The notes: generated by a model from the letters alone, not told the origin. A stretch of DNA of 64,000 nt from Pectobacterium aroidearum (GCF_015689195.1 NZ_CP065044.1:1054001-1118000); one strand, 5' to 3'. Numbered from the stretch's first letter, positions 20,973 through 31,342 are shown. Numbers and translations: made by a program.

Positions 20973-20999
20973 TTATCGGCTGTGCCACTCTGTTCTTTA
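20973..20999 (-). promoter_or_regulatory. Consensus sigma-28 (FliA) promoter of FlxA-like gene 2
   Basis: Read on the minus strand, TAAA (20996-20999), exactly 15 bases, then GCCGATAA (20973-20980). This is a full match to the enterobacterial FliA consensus, 35 bases before the start codon. Confidence 0.9.
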
Positions 21000-21108
21000 C
21001 GAAAAGCTTACAAATGGGTGAGGCTATTGTGTCTTTCTGGTGGGAAAAAGGAACTGGCAAGGGCGCTTTCCTGCTCCCTTGCCGCAACCGAGGGGGGGGG
21101 GACGTCCG

Positions 21109-22644
21109 TTAGCTACCGTATACGTTAATCGCGCTATTCAGCCGCCTTGCCTGAAGGTTTAGCCCTTCAGCGGCTTCTGTTGAGTGCGTAACCATATCGG
21201 TATTGCGCTGTGTCATTTGTTCTATCTGCGCAATAGAGGTATTGATCAGGCCCAATGCTGAGGTTTGCTCGTGCGTTGCGTTGCTGATCTCTTTGATCAT
21301 GGTAGAGACCTGCAAGACTTCATCAACAATGTCGCTGATATGTTTGCCCGCGTTTTCTACCATTGTGCTGCCCTGTTTTACGCTTTCAACGTTGGCGTCG
21401 ATGAGCGCTTTAATCTCTTTGGCTGCGGAGGCTGAATGCTGCGCTAAATTGCGAACTTCGGCGGCCACCACGGCAAATCCTCGCCCCTGAACACCGGCAC
21501 GCGCTGCTTCAACCGCCGCATTCAGCGCAAGGATGTTAGTCTGGAAGGCAATGCTGTCTATCACGCCAATGATATCAACGATCTTATCACTGGCGCTGGA
21601 AATGGAATCCATCATGCCGATGGTTTCCTTCATGATATTGCCACCCTTAAGCGCGGTACTGCTGGCGGCTTCAGCCATTGTGGTGGCCTGTGCCGCCGTT
21701 TCAGCACTCTGCTGCACGGCAACGGTAATTTCTTCAATGGCGGCAGCGGTTTGTTGCAGGTTTGCCGATGTTTCTTCTGTACGCGTGTTCAGATCGATAT
21801 TATTTTCTGCCAGCTTATGGCTAACGTTGGTAATACCGTTTACCTGCGTGCTGACGTCATCAACAAGCGAGTGCAAATTCAGGCCGAACTGGTTAACGGA
21901 GCGTAGCAGTAAGCCGATTTCGTCGACCCGATTCAGATGAATATGCTTTACTTTACGGCCCGAGACCACATGCTGAGCCTGTTTCAGTATCATCCTGATT
22001 GGCTGGGCAATTTGCTTTTGCAGAAACTGATCCAGAATGACAATCAGTAACAGCGCCAGTGCCAGCAACCACAGCGGATTCATACCGCTGAAAGCAAGCA
22101 GCGTGGGAATGAGCCCCGCCGTCAATACCGCGATGCGCAAGCGCCAGCGGACTGACAATTTCTGCAAGATCGACAGGGGAGAAAAGAGTCCGGTGCGAAC
22201 AACCAACCCTTTGTAGAACTTAATGTTACCTGCCTGCTTTTTCTGCACGGCGCTATACAGCGTTTCGGCAGACTTGATCTCTTCGGCGCTGGGTGTGTTA
22301 CGCACCGAGATATAGCCCGCGAGATGTTCCTGCTGGTAGACCGGCGTAACGTTGGCGCGAACCCAGTAGTGGTCACCGTTGTTGCGACGGTTTTTAACGA
22401 GTCCTGTCCAGCTATCGCCTTGTTTCAACGTAAACCACATGTCGGCGTAGGCTTCAACGGGCATGTCAGGGTGACGCACAATATTGTGGGGTTGGTTGAT
22501 GAGCTGCTCTTCAGAAAAACCGCTAACCTTAATGAAGGCAGAGTTGGCATAAGTAATGTGGCTATGAATATTTGTCGTGGACATCAATATGGTGTCCATG
22601 TCTAACAGATACTCCTGCTGTGTAACAGGTGTATTCACTCTCAT
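21109..22644 (-). CDS. aer: Aer-type aerotaxis receptor (PAS plus methyl-accepting signalling domain)
   Basis: Aer senses redox or oxygen through FAD bound in a cytoplasmic PAS domain and signals to CheA. This 511-residue protein has the PAS domain at residues about 15-115 (LMSTTNIHSHITYANSAF, PHNIVRHPDMP, NRRNNGDHYWVRANV), all matching E. coli Aer (506 residues). Two short hydrophobic segments at about 170-215 form the membrane anchor, followed by a HAMP-like part and the chemoreceptor domain with hairpin tip EAARAGVQGRGFAVVAAEVR. There is no large periplasmic domain and no C-terminal NWETF-type pentapeptide. It lies behind the two FlxA-like genes in a motility neighbourhood. Confidence 0.9.
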   Translation of the reverse strand: MRVNTPVTQQEYLLDMDTILMSTTNIHSHITYANSAFIKVSGFSEEQLINQPHNIVRHPDMPVEAYADMWFTLKQGDSWTGLVKNRRNNGDHYWVRANVTPVYQQEHLAGYISVRNTPSAEEIKSAETLYSAVQKKQAGNIKFYKGLVVRTGLFSPLSILQKLSVRWRLRIAVLTAGLIPTLLAFSGMNPLWLLALALLLIVILDQFLQKQIAQPIRMILKQAQHVVSGRKVKHIHLNRVDEIGLLLRSVNQFGLNLHSLVDDVSTQVNGITNVSHKLAENNIDLNTRTEETSANLQQTAAAIEEITVAVQQSAETAAQATTMAEAASSTALKGGNIMKETIGMMDSISSASDKIVDIIGVIDSIAFQTNILALNAAVEAARAGVQGRGFAVVAAEVRNLAQHSASAAKEIKALIDANVESVKQGSTMVENAGKHISDIVDEVLQVSTMIKEISNATHEQTSALGLINTSIAQIEQMTQRNTDMVTHSTEAAEGLNLQARRLNSAINVYGS

Positions 22645-22934
22645 TAGAAACCCCGGCGTACGTATCCCGCTCAGTTTCCAGGTTCAGCCATACTGACCGC
22701 TTTCCTCGTCTCAGTCGTTCTGATTATTACAGAGGCTGAAACGCTGTGTCGCTGCCGCGTGGTACATCCTGTGAAATCTGTCAGGCATATTGCTGTGTAA
22801 ATATTCAAGTTATTCAAATGGGTATACTGAATTTTTTTGGGTTACTGACTCGCCGATATAAAATAATGTCGGGCACTATTTATAATGAGCGGGCTATTGA
22901 CCCTATATTGTGCGTGATGGAGTTTTTGTAACTT

Positions 22935-23127
22935 TATCCGTCATACTTCAAGTTGCATGTGCGTTGGCTGCGCTCAGTCACCCGAATCACTTACTCAAGT
23001 AAGCTCATCGGGACTCCCTCTCTTGCCGCGTTACAAGGCTTATAAATAAGCCTTGCCCTAGCGGGCCAACGCTTTGCGTTGTTCAAACGTTAACGTTTGT
23101 CCTGAAACTTGAATTATTTAGGGTATA
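22935..23127 (-). repeat. ERIC element with internal insertion (1)
   Basis: The terminal parts are TATCCGTCATACTTCAAGTT at the left and TTGAATTATTTAGGGTATA at the right, the known imperfect inverted ends of enterobacterial ERIC/IRU repeats. At 193 bp it is longer than the 127-bp standard form. The extra part consists of small hairpins such as AAGGCTTAT-AA-ATAAGCCTT, AACGC-ttt-GCGTT and CAAACGTTAACGTTTG. It lies in the gene-free region between aer and garD. Confidence 0.88.
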
Positions 23128-23464
23128 TATTTTTGTAACAAATATGTCATCAGTGTTAGCACGCTTTTTCAGCACGCGTAAATTTATGATGAGGACGATT
23201 ACCTGTCAATTGATTCATTTTATGGGCAATAAATAATTGGTAAAAAATGATTAAGAATAGGTAAGTCGCGTGGAGGGATTTTTCTTAAACAGTGTTTGTA
23301 GAGTGAGTTATATTGACGATAAAAAGAATCATTTGTTAATTTTTTTATATTTTTTCTTTGCGTAAATGAAATTAAATGTTGTTTCGCTGACGTTTATTCC
23401 TTTAATTACCGCTTTCCCTCATTTTTTATTGTGGCCTAATTTATTTTAGATCAAATAATGCTAT
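23128..23464. other. AT-rich gene-free spacer left of garD
   Basis: No credible open frame on either strand and no RNA gene was recognised. Homopolymer-rich A/T sequence leads to the garD terminator hairpin. Confidence 0.5.
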
Positions 23465-23493
23465 CCGCAGGCCAGAATGAGTCTGGCCTGCGG
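23465..23493 (-). terminator. Terminator hairpin of garD
   Basis: CCGCAGGCCAG and CTGGCCTGCGG form a perfect 11-bp stem with a 7-base loop, starting 10 bases after the garD stop. On the minus strand a short AT-rich stretch follows rather than a long T-run. Confidence 0.7.
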
Positions 23494-23503
23494 AGAACGA
23501 TAA

Positions 23504-25078
23504 TCAGGTTACCGGTGCCGGATTGAAAACGGCCAGTGCGTTATGAAGTCCCCATTGATCGGACCAGGTTTTTTTCTTGCCGCTGGCGATGTCCAGAATG
23601 AAGTGGAAAAGCTGCCAGCCCACGTCTTCAATCGTGGCTTCTCCAGTAGCGATGGTACCGGCATCAATATCCATCAGATCGTGCCAGCGGTTAGCCAATG
23701 CGGTACGGGTTGCCATCTTGATCACGGGTACAGCCAATAGGCCATACGGTGTACCGCGACCGGTGGTGAAGACCTGCACGGTGATGCCGGAAGCGAGCTG
23801 CTGCGTGCCGCACACGAAGTCACTGGCTGGCGTTGCGGCGTAAATCAGCCCGCGTTTGGTGGGGCGCTGGCCGGGAGACAGGACTTCGACAATGGCGCTG
23901 GTACCGGATTTGGCGATGGAGCCGAGCGCTTTTTCCACCACGTTCGCCAGCCCCCCTTTTTTGTTGCCCGGCGATGGGTTGGCGCTACGATCGGTCTGGC
24001 CGCTGTCGAGGTAATTGTCGTACCAGGCCATTTCTTCCAGCAGACGTTTACCGACTTCTTCATTGATGGCGCGCGGCGTTAACAGATGAATGGCGTCGCG
24101 CACTTCGGTCACTTCGGAGAACATCACGGTTGCGCCGCAGCGTACCAGCAGGTCGGATGCAAAACCGACAGCTGGGTTAGCGGTGACGCCAGAGAAAGCA
24201 TCGCTGCCACCGCACTGCATGCCGACAACCAATTCTGATGCCGGGCAGGTTTCACGCTGACGTTTGTTCAACTGTTGCAGGTGCTTGTCTGCCATCGTCA
24301 GAATGTCATCCACCATCGATCGGAAACCAACATGGTGTTCATCCTGCAAGCGGACAATACTGGTGTCGTCGAGGGAGATGGCCTGTACGTCTGACGTCCC
24401 TTCCAGCAGGCGTTCTGGCTGTAATTTTTCACAACCCAGACCCACCACCAATATCTCACCGCCAAAATTCGGGTTCAGTGCCAGATTGTGGATAGTGCGG
24501 ATAGGGACGACCGCCGCAGGCGCATTGATTGCTACGCCGCAGCCATAGAGATGGTTGAGTGCGACAACACCATCCACGTTGGGATAGTTGGGCAATAAAT
24601 CCCGCTCGATAATTTTGACGACATAGTCCACTACGCCCGCGACACAGTGCACGCTGGTGCTAATGCCCAACAGATTTTTCGTGCCTACGCTGCCATCGGC
24701 GTTGCGATAACCTTCAAAGGTGTAGCCTTCCAGTGGAGGAAGGGTGGGCGGGATTTTGGTCGCCAGCGGCAGGGTGTCCAGCGCGGGAGCCAGAGGTAAC
24801 TCGACTAAGGATTCATCAATCCAGCTTCCTTTAGCAATATCGCGCAGCGCATACCCGATAATTTCACCATAGCGGATGATTGCGCCTGATTTTTCGATAT
24901 TAACAAGGGCAACTTTGTGCCCCTGTGGAACATGCTCAATTAATTCCAGATGATCATTAAAACGGGTTCCGGCGCGTAAGCCATTATTATTAACAACAAT
25001 GGCAACATTATCTGAATCGTGGACTTTAATATAAAGTGGCTGCTCTTGTGCAGCATTACTTTCTGATTTATCTGACAT
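23504..25078 (-). CDS. garD: Galactarate (D-galactaric acid) dehydratase
   Basis: GarD removes water from D-galactarate to give 5-keto-4-deoxy-D-glucarate. The 524-residue length matches the E. coli enzyme (523). It belongs to the UxaA family: an N-terminal SAF-type beta-clip domain (residues about 15-95), then the catalytic domain with conserved [45 protein letters not shown] and [24 protein letters not shown]. It faces away from gudP, and the two share a roughly 740-base regulatory region with an inverted repeat, a CRP-like site and an ERIC element. In E. coli garD is apart from gud genes; here the whole pathway is together. Confidence 0.95.
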   Translation of the reverse strand: MSDKSESNAAQEQPLYIKVHDSDNVAIVVNNNGLRAGTRFNDHLELIEHVPQGHKVALVNIEKSGAIIRYGEIIGYALRDIAKGSWIDESLVELPLAPALDTLPLATKIPPTLPPLEGYTFEGYRNADGSVGTKNLLGISTSVHCVAGVVDYVVKIIERDLLPNYPNVDGVVALNHLYGCGVAINAPAAVVPIRTIHNLALNPNFGGEILVVGLGCEKLQPERLLEGTSDVQAISLDDTSIVRLQDEHHVGFRSMVDDILTMADKHLQQLNKRQRETCPASELVVGMQCGGSDAFSGVTANPAVGFASDLLVRCGATVMFSEVTEVRDAIHLLTPRAINEEVGKRLLEEMAWYDNYLDSGQTDRSANPSPGNKKGGLANVVEKALGSIAKSGTSAIVEVLSPGQRPTKRGLIYAATPASDFVCGTQQLASGITVQVFTTGRGTPYGLLAVPVIKMATRTALANRWHDLMDIDAGTIATGEATIEDVGWQLFHFILDIASGKKKTWSDQWGLHNALAVFNPAPVT

Positions 25079-25113
25079 GATGCAAGCCTTTATTATTGGT
25101 TTATCAGAAACGC

Positions 25114-25132
25114 CGTGGTAGCGATTACCACG
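25114..25132. promoter_or_regulatory. Perfect inverted repeat, candidate operator near garD
   Basis: CGTGGTA-gcgat-TACCACG, centred 45 bases upstream of the garD start, partly overlaps a direct repeat CGATTAC...CGATTAC. In E. coli the gar/gud genes are activated by CdaR; whether this is its site is a guess. Confidence 0.4.
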
Positions 25133-25247
25133 CGATTACTCCATTGCTCGCTAACGAGTATACGTGAGGTTCTCTTCTCGTACATTATGCAATTGACCTA
25201 AGCCCGCGCTTTTTACTTATGATTTATCAGGCGAAGCCCCAGTTTTT

Positions 25248-25263
25248 GGTGAGTTTGATCACA
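25248..25263. promoter_or_regulatory. CRP-like site between garD and gudP
   Basis: GGTGA-gtttga-TCACA differs from the CRP consensus TGTGA-N6-TCACA by one base. Catabolite control of a sugar-acid pathway would be expected. It lies about 170 bases upstream of garD. Confidence 0.5.
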
Positions 25264-25335
25264 TTCTGCCAGCGTGTGATTTTTAACAGAGAAATAAAAA
25301 TAATGTGTGTGAATGTAAAAAGAGAATGACGGCAT

Positions 25336-25358
25336 TTTTCGTGAAATACCTCGCACTA
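25336..25358. promoter_or_regulatory. Motif shared with the gudX upstream region, gudP copy
   Basis: TTTTCGTGAAATACCTCGCA and the next three bases match 20 of 23 positions with 27350-27372. A second shared motif, ATTCTGATAACCCTACA, is at 25744-25760 here and at 27550-27566 in the other region. The pair of motifs and their order suggest a duplicated regulatory region. Confidence 0.55.
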
Positions 25359-25532
25359 TATAGGGCAAGTGCACCAACATATTCAAAAGGACATTTTTAA
25401 TGTTGTGCTTTTATCTAGTGAGCGACCAGTAGGTAAAAATTATAATGATCCGGCGAGTTGAAGATGTCAGCTAATTACTCTGAAGCTATATAGCCTGGCT
25501 ATTCGCAAGAAAAATAAAAATGGGAATTTAAC

Positions 25533-25730
<198 letters not shown>

Positions 25731-25815
25731 TCCACTGATCTTCATTCTGATAACCCTACACGTTATCTGTTATTCGGAATGAATGAGCGAACCGCGATTG
25801 AAGCAGGAGTTCATC

Positions 25816-27168
25816 ATGAATACAGTAAGCTCAGCAGCTGGCGCGATACAAAAGAGAACAAACGCCCGCTACTGGATTGTCGTGATGTTGTTTATCGTCA
25901 CGTCATTTAACTATGGCGACCGTGCCACATTGTCCATCGCTGGCTCTGCTATGTCCAAAGAGATTGGGTTGGATGCGGTAGGGATGGGCTATATCTTCTC
26001 AGCGTTCTCATGGGCATATGTTATTGGGCAAATCCCCGGAGGCTGGCTGCTCGATCGCTTCGGCTCAAAGAAAGTTTACTTCTACAGTATCTTCACTTGG
26101 TCGGTTTTTACCTTATTACAAGGCTTTGTCGATATCTTCAGCGGTGCTGGCATCGTCATTTCTTTGTTCCTCTTGCGCTTTATGGTCGGGCTGTGTGAAT
26201 CGCCTTCCTTTCCGGGAAATAGCCGTATTGTCGCTGCCTGGTTCCCTGCACAAGAGCGTGGAACAGCCGTCGCGATCTTCAACTCGGCCCAGTACTTTGC
26301 GACTGTGATCTTCGCTCCTATCATGGGCTGGCTGGTACATGAGGTGGGTTGGGCGCATGTGTTCTGGTTCATGGGTGGATTGGGTATCATCCTCAGCTTT
26401 GTCTGGCTGAAAGTGATCCACGATCCTAAAGATCATCCTGGCGTGAATCAGGCTGAACTGGATTACATTGAGGCCGGTGGCGCGCTGATTAACATGGATG
26501 CCAAAGGAGCGAAGAAAGCGACCGAGAAGGGTGAAAAATGGCATCAGATCAAGCAATTAATGCAGTCCCGTATGATGCTCGGCGTCTATATCGGTCAATA
26601 CTGTATTAACGCACTGACCTACTTCTTCATCACCTGGTTCCCACTCTATCTGGTTCAGGCGCGTGGCATGTCGATTCTCAAAGCCGGGTTTGTTGCCTCG
26701 GTGCCTGCCATCTGCGGTTTTGTCGGCGGCGTTCTGGGCGGCATCATTTCCGATTATCTGATGCGCCGGACCAATTCACTGACCTTTGCCCGTAAAACGC
26801 CTATTGTCCTCGGTATGTTGCTCTCCATGTCGATGGTGATTTGTAACTATGTAGAAACCGAATGGGTTGTTATTGCCGTGATGTCTGCGGCCTTCTTCGG
26901 CAAAGGCATTGGTGCACTGGGCTGGGCGGTTATGGCCGATACTGCGCCGAAAGAAATCAGTGGGTTGAGCGGTGGTCTGTTCAACATGTTCGGTAATGCG
27001 TCTGGTATCGTGACACCGATTGCCATTGGCTACATCATCGGGATGACCGGCTCTTTTAATGGTGGTCTGGTGTATGTCGGGATTCACGCGCTGGTTGCTA
27101 TCGTTAGCTACCTGTTCATTGTGCAGGATATTAAACGTATCGAATTGAAGCCGTTCGTTAAGAAGTAA
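25816..27168 (+). CDS. gudP: D-glucarate/D-galactarate MFS importer
   Basis: GudP is the proton-linked importer of glucarate, galactarate and probably glycerate, of the anion:cation symporter branch of the major facilitator superfamily. The 450-residue protein with about 12 hydrophobic segments is close to E. coli GudP: KRTNARYWIVVMLFIVTSFN at the start, QIPGGWLLDRFGSK, SPSFPGNSRIVAAWFP, WFPLYLVQARGMSI, MADTAPKEISGLSGGLFNM. The start at ATG 25816 (after GGAGTTCATC) matches homologues; the longer frame from 25783 has no support. It is first gene of the rightward gud/gar group. Confidence 0.95.
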   Translation: MNTVSSAAGAIQKRTNARYWIVVMLFIVTSFNYGDRATLSIAGSAMSKEIGLDAVGMGYIFSAFSWAYVIGQIPGGWLLDRFGSKKVYFYSIFTWSVFTLLQGFVDIFSGAGIVISLFLLRFMVGLCESPSFPGNSRIVAAWFPAQERGTAVAIFNSAQYFATVIFAPIMGWLVHEVGWAHVFWFMGGLGIILSFVWLKVIHDPKDHPGVNQAELDYIEAGGALINMDAKGAKKATEKGEKWHQIKQLMQSRMMLGVYIGQYCINALTYFFITWFPLYLVQARGMSILKAGFVASVPAICGFVGGVLGGIISDYLMRRTNSLTFARKTPIVLGMLLSMSMVICNYVETEWVVIAVMSAAFFGKGIGALGWAVMADTAPKEISGLSGGLFNMFGNASGIVTPIAIGYIIGMTGSFNGGLVYVGIHALVAIVSYLFIVQDIKRIELKPFVKK

Positions 27169-27208
27169 AGCCATTCGTTACCGTATTAGTCTGAATATAG
27201 GCAATAAC

Positions 27209-27249
27209 ACAAAACGCTGTGCCGTCATACTGATGGCGCAGCGTTTTGT
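27209..27249 (+). terminator. Terminator-like hairpin after gudP
   Basis: ACAAAACGCTGTGCC pairs with GGCGCAGCGTTTTGT (15 bp, one G.T wobble) about 40 bases after the gudP stop, followed by CCTTTATT. It suggests that much gudP transcription ends before gudX, which then needs its own promoter. Confidence 0.75.
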
Positions 27250-27627
27250 CCTTTATTCATGCCATGAAAAGTCGGGATTTACCTATTTGAAATCGGCTGT
27301 CAGAACCCCGTATTTCGGTGTTTGTAATGCGGGAATTTGCTTTCCCCGGTTTTCGTGAAACACCTCCCATTACCCTGTGACAATGACATATTTAATCTGC
27401 ATTTCGACCCGGAATGCTGTGCTATTGCCCAATGAGTTGTGAAATAAGAAAACTTATACTTTTTCCTGAGGTTGGTAAGGCGCTATGGGTTCTGATAACG
27501 CTTTTCTGACTGGTTTATTCCGGTATCGAGACAGTTATAACCTGTTTTTATTCTGATAACCCTACAAGCATGGCTTATTTCAAATCAGAGTAAAAACAAG
27601 GTCGCGCTAATAAAGTAGGAAAACAAC
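27250..27627 (+). promoter_or_regulatory. Probable regulatory region of gudX-gudD-garLRK
   Basis: This stretch contains no gene. It carries TTTTCGTGAAACACCTCCCA and the next three bases (27350-27372) and ATTCTGATAACCCTACA (27550-27566), the same motifs in the same order as upstream of gudP. GACATATTTAAT (around 27387) also parallels GACATTTTTAAT (around 25391). No sigma-70 hexamers could be fixed with confidence. Confidence 0.55.
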
Positions 27628-27774
27628 ATGAAATCATCTACTGGTGCACCATCTGTTTTTTATTTCTGTATGGCTGAATTATTTTCATCTGCTTCAACGC
27701 GTTCCTGCGTTTTGGCAAACATCGGAAACCTAAGCGTAAACCCTGTGCGCTCCATTCGTGACGGGAGCCTGTAA
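27628..27774 (+). CDS. Possible 48-codon leader peptide overlapping the gudX start
   Basis: The frame starts with ATG at 27628 after AGGAAAACAAC and ends with TAA at 27772-27774. The last A of that stop is the first base of the gudX ATG (TAATG overlap). The encoded peptide ([18 protein letters not shown]... ending SIRDGSL) matches nothing I recognise. The ribosome site and the stop/start overlap suggest translational coupling to gudX, but the frame could be chance. Confidence 0.4.
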   Translation: MKSSTGAPSVFYFCMAELFSSASTRSCVLANIGNLSVNPVRSIRDGSL

Positions 27775-29126
27775 TGACAAACTTTTCAGCGACTCCCGTA
27801 ATTACCGACATGAAAGTCATTCCCGTCGCGGGCTATGACAGCATGCTGTTGAACATCGGGGGGGCACATGGTGCTTACTTCACCCGTAACCTCGTTATTT
27901 TAACGGACAGCGCCGGACATACCGGTGTCGGCGAAGCGCCTGGTGGTGAGGTTATTTACAACACGCTGGTTGAAGCGATCCCTCATGTGAAAGGCGAACA
28001 AATCGCCCGTATGAACCGTCTGGTTCATGACATTCATGTCGGCAACCAATCTTCTGATTTTGATTCCTTCGGCAAGGGTGCCTGGACGTTTGAGCTGCGA
28101 GTGAATGCGGTGGCAGCACTTGAAGCGGCGCTGCTCGATCTGCTGGGGCAATTTATGGGTGTCCCCGTTGCCGAGCTATTGGGGCCGGGGAAACAGCGTG
28201 ATGACGTCACCGTGCTCGGCTATCTGTTCTATATCGGCGATCGCACAAAGACGGATCTACCTTACTTATCAGGTGAGAAAGTATCAGGTGAGAAAGGCAA
28301 GCACGAGTGGTATCACCTGCGTCACCAGCAAGCGATGGACAGCGAAGCGATTGTGCGTTTGGCCGAAGCCACCACTGACCGCTACGGATTTAAAGATTTC
28401 AAACTCAAAGGTGGCGTGTTGCCCGGCGAGCAGGAAATCGATGCGGTGAAGGCGCTGAAGAAACGCTTCCCGGATGCCCGCATTACCGTCGATCCAAACG
28501 GAGCCTGGCTGCTGGATGAAGCGATTGATTTATGCAAAGACATGAAGGGCATTCTGACCTATGCGGAAGATCCGTGCGGTGCCGAGCAAGGTTTCTCCGG
28601 TCGTGAAGTGATGGCGGAATTCCGTCGCGCCACCGGGCTGCCGGTCGCGACTAACATGATTGCCACCAACTGGCGTGAAATGAACCATGCCGTGATGTTG
28701 CAGGCAGTCGATATTCCGCTGGCCGATCCGCATTTCTGGACGATGCATGGTGCAGTGCGCGTTGCCCAGATGTGTGATGAATGGGGCCTGACGTGGGGCT
28801 GCCATTCCAATAACCACTTCGATATTTCTCTGGCGATGTTCACGCACGTAGGGGCTGCGGCACCGGGTAACCCGACGGCGATTGATACGCACTGGATCTG
28901 GCAGGAAGGGCAACACCTGACCAAAGAGCCGCTGCAAATCGTCAACGGCAAAATCAAGGTGCCGGATCGTCCCGGTCTGGGGATTGAATTGGATATGGAA
29001 CAGGTCATGAAAGCCCACGATCTGTACAAAAAATTACCTAGCGGAGCACGTAATGATGCTGTTGCCATGCAGTACCTGATTTCCGGTTGGAAATTTGACC
29101 GCAAACGTCCGGTTTTTGGCCGCTAA
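27774..29126 (+). CDS. gudX: Glucarate dehydratase-related protein GudX
   Basis: This 450-residue enolase-superfamily protein is paralogous to GudD next door. It keeps the mandelate-racemase-type catalytic elements: the FKLKGGV Lys pair near residue 207, DPNGAW and [19 protein letters not shown] metal ligands, and the SNNHFDIS His. The E. coli GudX homologue dehydrates glucarate and idarate poorly, so the role may be accessory. A 15-base in-frame tandem duplication (28268-28297) adds one SGEK unit in the capping-domain region, which accounts for most of the extra length. GGGAG precedes the ATG, and the start overlaps an upstream 48-codon frame. Confidence 0.9.
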   Translation: MTNFSATPVITDMKVIPVAGYDSMLLNIGGAHGAYFTRNLVILTDSAGHTGVGEAPGGEVIYNTLVEAIPHVKGEQIARMNRLVHDIHVGNQSSDFDSFGKGAWTFELRVNAVAALEAALLDLLGQFMGVPVAELLGPGKQRDDVTVLGYLFYIGDRTKTDLPYLSGEKVSGEKGKHEWYHLRHQQAMDSEAIVRLAEATTDRYGFKDFKLKGGVLPGEQEIDAVKALKKRFPDARITVDPNGAWLLDEAIDLCKDMKGILTYAEDPCGAEQGFSGREVMAEFRRATGLPVATNMIATNWREMNHAVMLQAVDIPLADPHFWTMHGAVRVAQMCDEWGLTWGCHSNNHFDISLAMFTHVGAAAPGNPTAIDTHWIWQEGQHLTKEPLQIVNGKIKVPDRPGLGIELDMEQVMKAHDLYKKLPSGARNDAVAMQYLISGWKFDRKRPVFGR

Positions 29127-29161
29127 CCCTACATAAAAAATGAGAGAGAAAGGATAAGAAA

Positions 29162-30502
29162 ATGACATTGCAAAGTTCAACGCCGGTTATTACTCACATG
29201 CAGGTTATCCCGGTTGCAGGTCACGACAGTATGCTGCTCAACCTGAGCGGCGCACATGCACCTTATTTCACTCGCAACATTGTGATTCTGAAAGATAACG
29301 CCGGGAATACCGGTGTCGGTGAAATACCCGGTGGTGAGAAAATCCGTCAGACGCTGGAAGATGCTGCGGCGCTGGTGGTGGGTAAAACGCTGGGCGAATA
29401 CAAAAACGTGATGACGGCGGTGCGTGAGCAGTTCGCCGACCGTGATTCCTCCGGGCGCGGCTTGCAGACGTTCGATCTGCGTACCACCATCCATGTCGTC
29501 ACGGGGATAGAAGCCGCGATGCTCGATCTGCTGGGGCAGTTCCTCAATGTCAGCGTGGCTTCGCTGCTGGGCGACGGTCAACAGCGTGATGCGGTAGAAA
29601 TGCTGGGCTATCTGTTCTACATCGGCGATCGTAATAAAACCGATCTGCCTTATCAGAGCCAGACGAATGAGAAGTGTGACTGGTATCGTCTGCGTCATGA
29701 AGAAGCGTTGTCTCCAGAAACCATCGTACGTCTGGCTGAAGCGGCGTATGAAAAATACGGTTTCAATGATTTCAAACTGAAAGGCGGCGTACTGGCCGGA
29801 AGTGAAGAAGCCGAAGCGGTGACCGCGCTGGCTAAACGCTTCCCGCAGGCGCGTATCACGCTGGATCCAAACGGTGCCTGGTCGCTGGATGAAGCTATCG
29901 GTCTGGGCAAACAGTTGCGCGGTGTGCTGGCGTATGCGGAAGATCCGTGCGGTGCGGAACAAGGTTTCTCCGGCCGTGAAGTGATGGCGGAGTTCCGCCG
30001 TGCGACAGGGCTGCCCACCGCGACCAACATGATCGCCACCGACTGGCGGCAGATGGGTCACACTATTTCGCTGCAATCGGTCGATATTCCGCTGGCCGAT
30101 CCGCACTTCTGGACGATGCAAGGTTCCGTACGTGTCGCGCAGATGTGCCACGAATGGGGCTTAACCTGGGGTTCTCACTCCAATAACCACTTTGATATTT
30201 CACTGGCCATGTTTACCCAAGTCGCTGCGGCGGCGCCGGGCAAGATTACGGCGATTGATACGCACTGGATCTGGCAGGAAGGCAACCAGCGCCTGACGAA
30301 AGAACCGTTGCAGATTGTTGGCGGCATGGTGGAAGTGCCGAAGAAACCGGGTCTGGGTATCGAACTGGATATGGATCAGGTGATGAAAGCACACGAACTG
30401 TATAAAAGCATGGGATTAGGCGCACGTAACGACGCAATGGGAATGCAGTACCTTATTCCTGAGTGGACATTTGATAATAAACGTCCGTGTCTGGTTCGCT
30501 AA
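29162..30502 (+). CDS. gudD: D-glucarate dehydratase
   Basis: GudD converts D-glucarate (and L-idarate) to 5-keto-4-deoxy-D-glucarate. The length of 446 residues is the same as in E. coli. It has an enolase-superfamily N-terminal capping domain, then a barrel with [11 protein letters not shown] (the KxK pair, acid/base), [26 protein letters not shown] (metal ligands) and the catalytic His in [12 protein letters not shown]. The ribosome site AAGGATAAGAAA precedes the ATG. It lies 35 bases after gudX and 69 before garL, so the genes are probably co-transcribed. Confidence 0.96.
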   Translation: MTLQSSTPVITHMQVIPVAGHDSMLLNLSGAHAPYFTRNIVILKDNAGNTGVGEIPGGEKIRQTLEDAAALVVGKTLGEYKNVMTAVREQFADRDSSGRGLQTFDLRTTIHVVTGIEAAMLDLLGQFLNVSVASLLGDGQQRDAVEMLGYLFYIGDRNKTDLPYQSQTNEKCDWYRLRHEEALSPETIVRLAEAAYEKYGFNDFKLKGGVLAGSEEAEAVTALAKRFPQARITLDPNGAWSLDEAIGLGKQLRGVLAYAEDPCGAEQGFSGREVMAEFRRATGLPTATNMIATDWRQMGHTISLQSVDIPLADPHFWTMQGSVRVAQMCHEWGLTWGSHSNNHFDISLAMFTQVAAAAPGKITAIDTHWIWQEGNQRLTKEPLQIVGGMVEVPKKPGLGIELDMDQVMKAHELYKSMGLGARNDAMGMQYLIPEWTFDNKRPCLVR

Positions 30503-30527
30503 CGTTCTGATTTTCCGTTTTTTGAGC

Positions 30528-30550
30528 GCGCCGCTTCAGGCAAGCGGCGC
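30528..30550 (+). other. Intercistronic hairpin between gudD and garL
   Basis: GCGCCGCTT-caggc-AAGCGGCGC is a perfect 9-bp stem within the 69-base gap. No T-run follows. It may stabilise the upstream message or lower downstream expression. Confidence 0.6.
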
Positions 30551-30571
30551 TGGAATGACCGAGGATAAAAA

Positions 30572-31342
30572 ATGAAGACTCCGCTGTTACCTAACCGTTT
30601 TCGCCAAGATTTGCAGCAGGGGAAAACGTTGATTGGCTGCTGGTGTGCACTGGGCAACCCGATGTCAACTGAAGTGCTGGGACTGGCGGGATTCGACTGG
30701 CTGGTGCTGGATGGCGAGCATGCGCCTAACGATATCGTGACGTTTATTCCTCAACTGATGGCGCTGAAAGGCAGCCACAGCGCGCCCGTCGTCCGTCCGC
30801 CGTGCAATGAGCCGATCATCATCAAGCGGCTGTTGGATATTGGGTTCAATAACTTCCTCATTCCCTTTGTGGAAACGGCGGAAGAAGCTGCGCGTGCGGT
30901 TGCGTCAACGCGTTATCCGCCTGCGGGTATCCGCGGTGTTTCCGTGGCGCACCGTAGCAACTGCTACGGCACCGAACCGGACTATTTCGCCAAGATTAAC
31001 GACAGCATTACCGTCGTGGTGCAAATCGAAAGCCAGGACGGCCTTGATAATCTGGATGCGATTATCGCGGTAGACGGCGTAGACGGCGTGTTTGTCGGCC
31101 CGAGCGATCTGTCTGCGGCGCTGGGCTATCTCGGTCAGCCTAACCACCCTGACGTGCAGAAAGCGATCCGCCACATCTTCGATCGCGCGGCAGCACATAA
31201 CAAGCCGTGCGGCATTCTGGCACCGGTTGAAGCCGATGCCCGCCGTTATCTGGAATGGGGCGCAAGCTTTGTCGCGGTCGGGAGCGATCTGGGCGTGTTC
31301 CGCAGCGCAACACAGGCGCTGAGCGACAAATACAAGAAGTGA
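30572..31342 (+). CDS. garL: 5-keto-4-deoxy-D-glucarate aldolase
   Basis: GarL splits 5-keto-4-deoxyglucarate into pyruvate and tartronate semialdehyde. The 256-residue protein equals the E. coli length and belongs to the HpcH/HpaI class II aldolase family: [18 protein letters not shown] near residue 35, [31 protein letters not shown] with the metal-binding Glu, and [10 protein letters not shown] with the metal-binding Asp. GAGGATAAAAA precedes the ATG. It sits between gudD and garR, in pathway order. Confidence 0.96.
   Translation: MKTPLLPNRFRQDLQQGKTLIGCWCALGNPMSTEVLGLAGFDWLVLDGEHAPNDIVTFIPQLMALKGSHSAPVVRPPCNEPIIIKRLLDIGFNNFLIPFVETAEEAARAVASTRYPPAGIRGVSVAHRSNCYGTEPDYFAKINDSITVVVQIESQDGLDNLDAIIAVDGVDGVFVGPSDLSAALGYLGQPNHPDVQKAIRHIFDRAAAHNKPCGILAPVEADARRYLEWGASFVAVGSDLGVFRSATQALSDKYKK

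Noticed and set aside
29177..30151. 324-codon frame opposite gudD
   Set aside because: It lies wholly antisense to intact gudD and has shadow-type amino acid composition.
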